Origin: Bacteroides ovatus
GTDB taxonomy: Bacteria; Bacteroidota; Bacteroidia; Bacteroidales; Bacteroidaceae
Assembly: GCA_030844565.1 (NCBI GenBank)
Contig: JAUUNK010000170.1
Span: 1-10,864 of the forward strand
Length of the DNA: 10,864 bases
Reading direction: 5' to 3'
The notes below the pieces were generated by a model that was given only the letters and a program-made list of their open reading frames with translations, was not told where the DNA came from and did not search any database. Position 1 is the stretch's first letter. Each line of letters begins with the position of its first letter. Positions 1-6,087 of this stretch are shown here, piece after piece. The translations under genes and the position numbers were made by a program.

Positions 1-989
1 GTAGTATTATCGGCGGTGTCATCACCGTTTTGGCAATATCCATTCTTCTATCTATTCTCGCCACAAGTGTCGGATTGTTCATGCTCGATCCGCAATCCGA
101 TCATCCTACATCCGGCATTGGCACTACGGTAGGTATCTGGACAGTCGTCTCCATGTTGATAAGCTTGTTTGCAGGTGGTTTCGTTGCAGGAAAGCTGGCA
201 GGAAAAGACGGAGTAATTCATGGATTCCTTGTGTGGGCGACATCCATGATTATCACTGTAATTATGGTGGCAATGCTGGCTGTCGGAGCCGTTAAGCTGA
301 CTGCCAACATCCTGGGTTCGGTTTCATCTGTAGCAGGAAATGTCCTCTCCGGAATGGGCTCCGCAGTAGGGAGCGGTGTTTCCGAATTATCCGATGAGGC
401 ACAGCAATTGTTTGGCGACATTGATTTCAATACGGATAATAATGGAGAAAGCATTCAGCAGAATGTGAAAGAAGCACTCCGCAGAAGCGGTGTGAAAGAG
501 TTGCAACCCGAGTATCTGCAAAATCAAATGAAGGCAGTCAAGAAGGATTTGAGCAAATCCGTGAAAAAGGTAGTGGCAAATCCTGAAGATGCCGATAAAA
601 TAATGGATGGCTTCACCGACCGGTTAAAGAAACGTGCCGATAAGTTTACCCATAACGTCAGCCGCGACGACGTGGCAAGAGCTCTTGCCAACAATACTAA
701 CATGACCAAAGCAGAAGCGGAAAGAACGATAGACCAATATACCGACATGCTGAATAAAGCAATAGACCAGGCAAAAGAAGAGATTCAGAAACTGGAACAA
801 GCCATCAGCAATGCCAAGCAAGAATGGGCACAGATGAAACAAAAGGCGCTCGAAGAGGCTGATAAAGCTTCGAATGCCGCTGCCCGTTCAGCACTTTATT
901 CGTTTATCGGAATGCTGATTGGAGCCATTGTTTGCTGCATCGCCGGAAGCTATGGCACACGGAAGACAAGAGAAGGATATGAAGTTTGA
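1..989 (+). CDS. Membrane protein with long helical domain, PhnA-like/YrzE-like family (5' partial)
   Basis: The reading frame is open to the window edge (codons run from position 3), so the N-terminus is cut; the TTG at 30 is not needed as a start. Counting from the first visible residue, hydrophobic segments lie at about 3-27, 40-63, 71-97 and 297-317. Between the third and fourth is a charged, Lys/Glu/Ala-rich region of about 200 residues, likely coiled coil near 234-289. The pattern of DP after the first helix, GGFVAGKLAG after the second, a T-x-M-T-x-AEA motif near 232-240 and a final SFIGMLIGAI helix resembles membrane proteins labelled PhnA-like or YrzE-like in other bacteria. That label is historical and says nothing about phosphonate use. 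The role is unknown; an inner-membrane envelope or stress function is only a guess. The gene is followed by a hairpin at 1038-1074. Confidence 0.8.
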   Translation, partial: SIIGGVITVLAISILLSILATSVGLFMLDPQSDHPTSGIGTTVGIWTVVSMLISLFAGGFVAGKLAGKDGVIHGFLVWATSMIITVIMVAMLAVGAVKLTANILGSVSSVAGNVLSGMGSAVGSGVSELSDEAQQLFGDIDFNTDNNGESIQQNVKEALRRSGVKELQPEYLQNQMKAVKKDLSKSVKKVVANPEDADKIMDGFTDRLKKRADKFTHNVSRDDVARALANNTNMTKAEAERTIDQYTDMLNKAIDQAKEEIQKLEQAISNAKQEWAQMKQKALEEADKASNAAARSALYSFIGMLIGAIVCCIAGSYGTRKTREGYEV

Positions 990-1037
990 TTCTATTTTAT
1001 TTGTTTGATTTTTCTTTTTACGAAGTTTTCTGAAGAT

Positions 1038-1074
1038 AGCCCTGTCGTCCCCCGAAAGGAGGTGCGGCGGGGCT
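1038..1074 (+). terminator. GC-rich hairpin, probable terminator after the membrane protein gene
   Basis: AGCCC at 1038-1042 pairs with GGGCT at 1070-1074, and pairing continues inward through 1047/1065 with several G-T pairs. An inner CC-GAAA-GG stem with a GNRA-type loop caps it. It is followed by TTTCGTGTGTTTT, an interrupted T-rich stretch. It lies between the membrane protein and the hpt promoter, which suits termination. The broken T-run makes factor-independent strength uncertain. Confidence 0.6.
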
Positions 1075-1134
1075 TTCGTGTGTTTTAGGGGAAAGAATTT
1101 GTAGCAGATGATGCAGGGAGTGGAATAAAAATTG

Positions 1135-1142
1135 TATTTTTG
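1135..1142 (+). promoter_or_regulatory. Bacteroidetes -7 promoter element for hpt operon
   Basis: TATTTTTG matches the Bacteroides primary-sigma -7 consensus TAnnTTTG exactly. A transcript would begin around 1146-1148 and leave a leader of about 20 nt before the hpt ATG at 1169. No good TTTG -33 element is seen at the usual 19-21 nt spacing, so recognition would rest mostly on the -7 box. It probably drives hpt and the four genes behind it. Confidence 0.65.
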
Positions 1143-1168
1143 CGCCAACTTTTTTAAAACTACCGGTT

Positions 1169-1711
1169 ATGGACACCATTAAAATAAAAGACAAACTATT
1201 TACTGTTTCCATTAAACAGCAGGACATTCAACGAGAGGTTAAGAGGGTAGCGAATGAAATAAACCGGGATTTAGCTGAAAAGAATCCTTTGTTTATCAGT
1301 GTGTTGAACGGTTCGTTCATGTTTGCGGCCGATTTGCTGAAACACATTGAGGTTCCTTGCGAGATTTGCTTCGTGAAACTGGCTTCTTATCAGGGAGATT
1401 CTTCTACCGGAGTGGTGAAGGAAGTAGTGGGATTGACTGAGAATATAGCCGGACGCACTGTGGTGATTGTAGAAGATATAGTAGATACGGGAATCACTAT
1501 GCAATGGTTGTTGGGGATGCTGTCGGCACAGAATCCTGCCGAAATCCATATTGCTACGTTATTGGTGAAACCGGAGAAACTCAAAGTAGATCTCGACATT
1601 GAATACGGGGCCATGGAAATCCCTAACGATTTTATTGTAGGATATGGACTCGATTATGATGGATTCGGAAGAAACTATCCCGATATTTATACGGTAGTAG
1701 ACGACAAATGA
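1169..1711 (+). CDS. hpt: Hypoxanthine phosphoribosyltransferase
   Basis: This cytoplasmic purine-salvage enzyme joins hypoxanthine (often also guanine) to PRPP, giving IMP or GMP and pyrophosphate. The 180-residue length is normal for bacterial Hpt. The PRPP-binding motif VVIVEDIVDTGIT is at residues 98-110, with the E-D pair at 102-103. An early LNGSFMFAADL segment (46-56) matches the pyrophosphate-binding loop region, and a C-terminal DF-VGYGLDYDG-RN segment (154-169) matches the purine-binding region. The ATG at 1169 sits about 20 nt downstream of the expected transcription start, with no Shine-Dalgarno sequence, which is usual in Bacteroidetes. It is followed 37 nt later by adk, placing purine salvage and adenylate balance in one probable transcript. 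Strict base preference cannot be read from the sequence. Confidence 0.95.
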   Translation: MDTIKIKDKLFTVSIKQQDIQREVKRVANEINRDLAEKNPLFISVLNGSFMFAADLLKHIEVPCEICFVKLASYQGDSSTGVVKEVVGLTENIAGRTVVIVEDIVDTGITMQWLLGMLSAQNPAEIHIATLLVKPEKLKVDLDIEYGAMEIPNDFIVGYGLDYDGFGRNYPDIYTVVDDK

Positions 1712-1748
1712 GAATATAAATACTAACTAAGAATTTGTAACTAAGAAG

Positions 1749-2318
1749 ATGTTGAACATTGTAATTTTCGGTGCTCCGGGCTCCGGTAAGGGAACTCAGA
1801 GCGAACGTATTGTAGAAAAGTATGGAATTAACCACATTTCAACAGGCGATGTGTTGCGTGCTGAAATCAAGAATGGTACCGAACTCGGCAAAACAGCTAA
1901 AGGATATATTGATCAGGGGCAACTGATTCCCGATGAATTGATGATCGATATTCTGGCAAGTGTTCTGGATGGCTTCAAAGATAGTAAAGGTGTAATTTTC
2001 GACGGTTTTCCCCGAACAATCGCACAAGCTGAAGCATTAAAGAAGATGCTTGCGGAAAGAGGACAGGAAGTATCTCTGATGCTCGACCTTGAAGTGCCCG
2101 AAGATGAATTGATGACACGCCTCATCAAGCGCGGTCAGGAGTCTGGACGTGCTGACGATAACGAAGAAACTATCAAGAAGCGCCTGGCTGTATACCACTC
2201 ACAGACGGCTCCTCTTATCGACTGGTACAAGAATGAAAAGAAATATCAGCATATCCACGGCTTGGGCACAATGGAGGGTATCTTTACTGATATTAGTGAG
2301 GCGATAGACAAGTTATGA
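1749..2318 (+). CDS. adk: Adenylate kinase, short-LID form
   Basis: This cytoplasmic enzyme catalyses ATP + AMP = 2 ADP. The P-loop GAPGSGKGT is at residues 8-16, the AMP-binding STGDVLR at 31-37, the conserved FDGFPRT at 84-90, and the LID arginines lie in the KRGQESGRADDN segment (128-138). At 189 residues with no Cys4/His zinc cluster in the LID, it is the short-LID type, like many Bacteroidetes enzymes and the cytosolic eukaryotic form, unlike the roughly 214-residue E. coli enzyme. The ATG at 1749 is the first in frame and directly precedes the P-loop strand. The gene lies 37 nt after hpt and 52 nt before obgE with no terminator between, so co-transcription is likely. Confidence 0.97.
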   Translation: MLNIVIFGAPGSGKGTQSERIVEKYGINHISTGDVLRAEIKNGTELGKTAKGYIDQGQLIPDELMIDILASVLDGFKDSKGVIFDGFPRTIAQAEALKKMLAERGQEVSLMLDLEVPEDELMTRLIKRGQESGRADDNEETIKKRLAVYHSQTAPLIDWYKNEKKYQHIHGLGTMEGIFTDISEAIDKL

Positions 2319-2370
2319 TATATTAAGGTGTGAGTCATTAATAGATTATTTTAATTTCTTTAGAAAAGAT

Positions 2371-3534
2371 ATGGCTGAATCGAATTTTGTTGATTACGTA
2401 AAAATATACTGTCGCTCGGGCAAAGGTGGAAGAGGTTCCACGCACATGAGGCGCGAGAAATATGTTCCTAACGGCGGTCCCGACGGCGGTGACGGCGGAA
2501 GAGGAGGCCATGTTATCTTGCGTGGAAACCGTAATTATTGGACATTGCTCCATTTGAAGTACGACCGTCATGCCTTGGCAGGACACGGCGAATCGGGGAG
2601 CAAGAACCGCAGTTTCGGTAAAGACGGAGAAGATAAAATAATTGAAGTTCCCTGCGGAACGGTAGTCTACAACGCCGAAACGGGAGAATATCTCTGTGAT
2701 GTGACCGAAGACGGACAAGAAGTAATCCTCTTGAAAGGAGGACGTGGCGGACTGGGCAACTGGCATTTCAAGACAGCTACCCGCCAGGCTCCACGCTTTG
2801 CACAGCCCGGCGAGCCGATGCAGGAGATGACGGTTATTATGGAGTTGAAGCTTTTGGCAGACGTCGGCTTGGTCGGTTTCCCAAACGCGGGCAAGTCTAC
2901 GCTGCTGTCTTCCATTTCAGCGGCGAAGCCGAAGATTGCCGATTATCCCTTTACTACTCTCGAGCCCAATTTGGGCATCGTTTCCTACCGTGACGGTAAA
3001 TCGTTCGTGATGGCGGATATTCCCGGTATCATCGAAGGTGCCAGTCAGGGCAAAGGATTAGGACTACGTTTTCTGCGCCACATTGAACGCAATTCCCTGT
3101 TGCTCTTCATGGTTCCGGCAGATAGCAACGATATTCGCAAGGAATACGAAATCTTGCTCAATGAGTTGCGTACCTTTAATCCGGAGATGCTGGACAAGCA
3201 GCGTGTGTTGGCTATCACCAAAAGCGATATGCTTGACCAGGAATTGATGGACGAGATTGAACCGACGTTGCCCGAAGGCATTCCGCATGTGTTTATCTCT
3301 TCGGTTTCCGGTCTGGGAATTTCCATATTGAAAGACATCCTTTGGGAAGAACTCAATAAGGAAAGCAACCGGATAGAAGACATCGTGCACCGTCCTAAAG
3401 ACGTGTCCCGGTTGCAACAGGAACTCAAAGACATGGGTGAAGATGAAGATATCGACTATGAATATGAGGAAGATGTGGACGATGAAGATGACATTGATTA
3501 TGAATATGAAGAGGAAGATTGGGAGGAAAAATGA
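2371..3534 (+). CDS. obgE: Obg family GTPase (ribosome assembly), acidic C-terminal tail
   Basis: Obg is an essential GTPase that binds the 50S subunit and links ribosome maturation to the nucleotide state of the cell. The N-terminal glycine-rich Obg fold spans about residues 3-160 and shows runs such as GGPDGGDGGRGG and KGGRGGLGNWHF. The G domain follows: G1 GFPNAGKST (169-177), the switch-I-region DYPFTTLEPN (191-200), G3 DIPG (216-219), G4 TKSD (283-286, where NKxD is more common) and G5-like SSVSG (310-314). The C-terminus, from about 355, is an almost entirely acidic/tyrosine tail rather than the usual OCT domain; see the repeat at 3448-3513. Length is 387 residues. The stop codon overlaps the next ATG (ATGA at 3531-3534), implying translational coupling to pgeF. 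Confidence 0.97.
   Translation: MAESNFVDYVKIYCRSGKGGRGSTHMRREKYVPNGGPDGGDGGRGGHVILRGNRNYWTLLHLKYDRHALAGHGESGSKNRSFGKDGEDKIIEVPCGTVVYNAETGEYLCDVTEDGQEVILLKGGRGGLGNWHFKTATRQAPRFAQPGEPMQEMTVIMELKLLADVGLVGFPNAGKSTLLSSISAAKPKIADYPFTTLEPNLGIVSYRDGKSFVMADIPGIIEGASQGKGLGLRFLRHIERNSLLLFMVPADSNDIRKEYEILLNELRTFNPEMLDKQRVLAITKSDMLDQELMDEIEPTLPEGIPHVFISSVSGLGISILKDILWEELNKESNRIEDIVHRPKDVSRLQQELKDMGEDEDIDYEYEEDVDDEDDIDYEYEEEDWEEK
3448..3513 (+). repeat. Duplicated acidic octapeptide in the ObgE tail
   Basis: The peptide DIDYEYEE occurs twice, at ObgE residues 360-367 (3448-3471) and 374-381 (3490-3513). The two DNA copies differ only at synonymous positions, so the peptide is kept while the codons have diverged. 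The repeat lies in a probably disordered polyanionic tail. Confidence 0.85.
3521..3525 (+). promoter_or_regulatory. Shine-Dalgarno-like site inside obgE, fixes pgeF start
   Basis: GGGAGG lies within the last obgE codons and ends 5 nt before the ATG at 3531. This favours that ATG over an upstream in-frame TTG (3519) and over the later ATG at 3558. The ATGA stop/start overlap also suggests that ribosomes finishing obgE re-initiate here. Confidence 0.55.
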
Positions 3535-4352
3535 TTTCACTCACAAAAGATAAAAGAATGTTGGGGTACGAGTCGCTAAGCTTGTACTCCAACATTTCTC
3601 ATTTTGTAACGTCTCGCTTTGGCGGATGTGGTGAAGGAACGTATGCTTCGTTCAATTGCACTCCTTATAGTGGTGATAGTGCAGAAAATGTCAGGCGAAA
3701 CCAACAATTACTGATAGAAAGTATGTCTCCCTGCAAGCCCGTGGAATTGGTTATTCCCTGGCAAACTCATCATACACGTTGTCTGCTGGTGGGAGATTCC
3801 TATTTATCGGCTTCTCGTTGTGAGCGGGAAAATATGTTGCAGGGGGTGGACGCGTTGATTACCCGTCAGCCCGGATATTGCCTTTGCATCTCTACGGCCG
3901 ATTGTGTGCCGGTGTTGGTGTATGACTGCAAACAGAGGGCGATAGCTGCTATTCATGCCGGATGGAGAGGAACCGTGGATTATATTGTGAGGAATACGCT
4001 AATGCGGATGCAGCAGGAATTCGGAACGTGTGGCGAAGATGTGATTGCTTGTATCGGTCCCAGCATTTCACTGGGTTCTTTTGAAGTGGGAGAAGAAGTG
4101 TATGAGGCGTTCCGTAACAACGGCTTCGATATGCCTCGCATTTCCATTTGGAAAGAGAATACAGGTAAGCATCATATAGATTTGTGGGAGGCAAACCGGT
4201 TGCAACTTCTCACTTGTGGGGTTCCGCCTGCACAGATAGAACTCGCTGGTATATGCACTTACATCCATCACGAAGAATTTTTCTCGGCGAGGCGATTAGG
4301 CATTAAGTCGGGGCGAATCCTATCGGGGATAATGATTAATGATTCGAATTGA
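3531..4352 (+). CDS. pgeF: PgeF/YfiH family laccase-domain protein (polyphenol oxidase-like, purine nucleoside enzyme family)
   Basis: This is a cytoplasmic protein of 273 residues, normal for the family. Members have been reported as polyphenol oxidases, as a peptidoglycan-precursor editing enzyme in E. coli (PgeF), and, for the related mammalian FAMIN/LACC1 and some bacterial homologues, as purine nucleoside phosphorylase/adenosine deaminase enzymes. The family metal-site residues are visible: a histidine in PWQTHH (about 80), the cysteine of STADC (125) and the histidine of HAGWRG (142). A late GICTY and FFSARR pair (about 240-256) completes the signature. The start is the ATG overlapping the obgE stop, preceded by a Shine-Dalgarno-like sequence. 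Neighbouring hpt and adk make a purine-related role attractive, but that is inference. Confidence 0.9.
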   Translation: MISLTKDKRMLGYESLSLYSNISHFVTSRFGGCGEGTYASFNCTPYSGDSAENVRRNQQLLIESMSPCKPVELVIPWQTHHTRCLLVGDSYLSASRCERENMLQGVDALITRQPGYCLCISTADCVPVLVYDCKQRAIAAIHAGWRGTVDYIVRNTLMRMQQEFGTCGEDVIACIGPSISLGSFEVGEEVYEAFRNNGFDMPRISIWKENTGKHHIDLWEANRLQLLTCGVPPAQIELAGICTYIHHEEFFSARRLGIKSGRILSGIMINDSN

Positions 4353-4366
4353 AGTGAATAGAAAGT

Positions 4367-5032
4367 ATGTTTGATATAAAAGTATCTCAGGAGATTAAAG
4401 TGGCTTGCCCGGTTTTTGCCGGAGCAGCCGTTTATGCAGCAGTAAAAAACACAGCTCATAATGAAGGGTTGTGGAAAGAAATCGATGCCTTCACCGAACA
4501 CCTCACCACTACAACAAAGATGGAAGACATCAAGTTGCAACCCGTCATTGCCGCCACTCGCGAGGCTTACAAACGTTGTGGAAAAGACCCCGGGCGCTAT
4601 CGTCCCTCTTCCGAAGCATTGCGTCGCCGCTTGATGCGGGGTATTTCTCTCTATCAAATTGATACTTTAGTGGATTTGATAAACCTTGTTTCTCTCCGCA
4701 CCGGTCATTCTATCGGAGGTTTTGATGCAGATAAGATTCAGGGTTCCCGGCTCGAACTTGGCATTGGTAAGGCTGGAGAACCTTTTGAAGGCATTGGTCG
4801 AGGAGTGCTGAACATTGAGGGGCTACCCGTTTACCGGGATTCTGTCGGAGGTATCGGAACTCCTACCAGCGATAATGAAAGAACTAAAATGGATATTGGA
4901 ACCACTCATATCCTGGCAATAGTCAATGGCTATAACGGTACGGAAGGCCTAAAAGAAGCAGCGGAAATGATTCAAAACCTATTGAAGGTATATGCACATT
5001 CAGATGGGGGAGAAATCTTCTTTTTCGATTGA
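4367..5032 (+). CDS. B3/B4 domain protein (phenylalanyl-tRNA synthetase beta editing-domain homologue)
   Basis: This 221-residue stand-alone protein of the B3/B4 family resembles the editing region of the phenylalanyl-tRNA synthetase beta subunit. The family signature is clear: TREAYKRCGKDPGRYRPSSEAL (about 65-86), then LVDLINLVSLRTGHSIGGFD (about 101-120), GLPVYRDSVGGIGTPTSDNERT (about 152-173) and a hydrophobic C-terminal strand-rich part. By family analogy it may clear mischarged tRNA or bind an aminoacyl-type ligand in the cytoplasm; its substrate is not known. It starts 14 nt after pgeF and is the last gene before the hairpins at 5045-5099, so it is probably the end of the hpt-adk-obgE-pgeF operon. 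No signal peptide is present. Confidence 0.85.
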   Translation: MFDIKVSQEIKVACPVFAGAAVYAAVKNTAHNEGLWKEIDAFTEHLTTTTKMEDIKLQPVIAATREAYKRCGKDPGRYRPSSEALRRRLMRGISLYQIDTLVDLINLVSLRTGHSIGGFDADKIQGSRLELGIGKAGEPFEGIGRGVLNIEGLPVYRDSVGGIGTPTSDNERTKMDIGTTHILAIVNGYNGTEGLKEAAEMIQNLLKVYAHSDGGEIFFFD

Positions 5033-5044
5033 CAAAACTAAGCC

Positions 5045-5099
5045 CAGGTCCTAACGGATCTGAGCCCACGCCTTGGCGGAGCTATGTCACCGCCTTGGG
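5045..5099 (+). terminator. Two tandem hairpins after the housekeeping operon
   Basis: The first hairpin pairs 5045-5051 with 5056-5062 (one G-T pair) around a TAAC loop. The second pairs GGCGG (5075-5079) with CCGCC (5090-5094), with outer CCCA (5065-5068) matching TGGG (5096-5099). AT-rich sequence with T-runs follows from 5100. The location right after the last operon gene fits transcription termination or 3' end protection. There is no immediate U-tract, so this is a moderate call. Confidence 0.5.
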
Positions 5100-5133
5100 A
5101 ATAATAAAAAGAAGTAATTTTTAAGTTGCCTGC

Positions 5134-5164
5134 TTGCCGTTCCTCTTAACTTTTGCTATTTTTG
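5134..5164 (+). promoter_or_regulatory. Bacteroides promoter for the outer-membrane-type protein gene
   Basis: A TTG at 5134-5136 is separated by 20 nt from TATTTTTG at 5157-5164. The latter matches the -7 consensus TAnnTTTG exactly, and the spacing matches the known Bacteroides -33/-7 arrangement. The expected transcription start is near 5168, giving a leader of about 30 nt. Confidence 0.7.
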
Positions 5165-5190
5165 TCTGTATATAAAAACATTAAAGTAAA

Positions 5191-5195
5191 GGAGG
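5191..5195 (+). promoter_or_regulatory. Strong Shine-Dalgarno sequence
   Basis: AAAGGAGGG immediately upstream of the gene at 5200 is close to the full anti-Shine-Dalgarno complement. Core GGAGG ends 4 nt before the ATG at 5200 and 10 nt before the in-frame ATG at 5206, so the exact start between these two is open. Such a strong site is unusual in Bacteroidetes. Confidence 0.55.
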
Positions 5196-5199
5196 GTAA

Positions 5200-6066
5200 A
5201 TGCGTATGAAACAAAAGATGAGAACCTCACGGCTTCCCGTTTGTCGGGGATTGTTTGTTTTACTGATTCTGATACCTCAATTGTTATTAGCTCAAGAGCA
5301 GGTTGACAGCATACGTATTCCTCATGACAGTGTGCCGAGGTTGGATGGAGTCGTGTTGCAGCTTTCTCCTTCCCGCTTGCTTCCCCGAAAGGTTCCGGTA
5401 TATCCTGTGTATTCACCTAGCCAGCCAGTCTCTTTGCGCGATTTTTCTTTAAGAGAAAGAATGGACCTACCCTATCAGGTCAACCCCGGTTTATTGTTCC
5501 GGGGAGATTATCGTACAGGCGGCGTAATGCATCAATTTGCTCATGGAACTCTCTTTGGTTCCGGAGGCCAGACAAGCCTGGCAGGTATAGGAGTTATTAA
5601 TAATGCCTCGCTGGGCTACCAACATCTTTTTAATGAACGGTTGGAGTTAGAGCTTCGTGCTAATGCTATGAAGGTAAATATGACGCATTTCACAGGGCAG
5701 GCATTCAGTACTTCGGGAACTTTGCTCTATCATGCTTCGGACCGTGTCGCCTTCAAGCTCTTTGGTTCCTATGACATAGGAAATTCCTACGGGATGAGTA
5801 CGCACAGCTATGGCGCTACTGTGTCTATTGATATGTCTTCACGTTTTGGCATGGAGATGGGTGTGCAACGTTATTATGATGCAATGAGAGGGCGTTGGGA
5901 GACAGTTCCCGTTGTGATTCCCTACTATCGTTTCGAAAAGTTTACCTTGGGTATGGATGTAGGTGGAATACTCTATGAGGTTCTTCGCAGTACTGTTTTC
6001 GATAAAAGAGGGGGAGGTGGCGGACCCACGATTGCGCCACCCCGTTTTTCTCTACCGATACGATGA
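5200..6066 (+). CDS. Secreted, probably outer-membrane beta-rich protein of unknown function
   Basis: I do not recognise a named family. The 288-residue product starts with a basic segment and a hydrophobic stretch (about 17-30) ending LLLAQ, a typical signal peptide with cleavage near residue 31. After a proline-rich linker (about 40-90) the sequence is rich in alternating hydrophobic/polar stretches, glycines and aromatic residues (for example NASLGYQHLF, RLELELRANAM, VAFKLFGSYDIG), as in outer-membrane beta strands. Repeated SYG-type motifs occur around 196-205. The C-terminus is a Gly5 run and a Pro-rich tail instead of a typical final barrel strand with terminal Phe. The tail is encoded by the hairpin described at 6013-6049. 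It has its own promoter and Shine-Dalgarno site and converges with the lactonase gene. Start may be 5200 or 5206. Confidence 0.75.
   Translation: MRMKQKMRTSRLPVCRGLFVLLILIPQLLLAQEQVDSIRIPHDSVPRLDGVVLQLSPSRLLPRKVPVYPVYSPSQPVSLRDFSLRERMDLPYQVNPGLLFRGDYRTGGVMHQFAHGTLFGSGGQTSLAGIGVINNASLGYQHLFNERLELELRANAMKVNMTHFTGQAFSTSGTLLYHASDRVAFKLFGSYDIGNSYGMSTHSYGATVSIDMSSRFGMEMGVQRYYDAMRGRWETVPVVIPYYRFEKFTLGMDVGGILYEVLRSTVFDKRGGGGGPTIAPPRFSLPIR
6013..6049. terminator. Bidirectional terminator-like hairpin inside the 3' coding end
   Basis: GGTGGCG (6016-6022) pairs perfectly with CGCCACC (6035-6041). Two further G-C pairs (6013-6014 with 6042-6043) follow across a bulged A. On the + strand the stem is followed by GTTTTTCTC; on the - strand it is followed by CCTCTTTTATC. 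The convergent genes end at 6066 and 6088, only 21 nt apart, so a shared terminator is expected here. This one overlaps the last 18 codons of the + strand gene and lies just beyond the lactonase stop on the other strand. Confidence 0.6.
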
Positions 6067-6087
6067 GAAAATATAGGCGCTTATCCT

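Noticed and set aside
3519..3530. TTG upstream start for pgeF
   Set aside because: The ATG at 3531 has a Shine-Dalgarno-like site at good spacing and overlaps the obgE stop in the common ATGA form.
3064..3540. Minus-strand frame of 158 codons antisense to obgE
   Set aside because: Its Phe/Ile-rich hydrophobic start is simply the complement of the acidic obgE tail codons. The G-domain evidence on the other strand is decisive.
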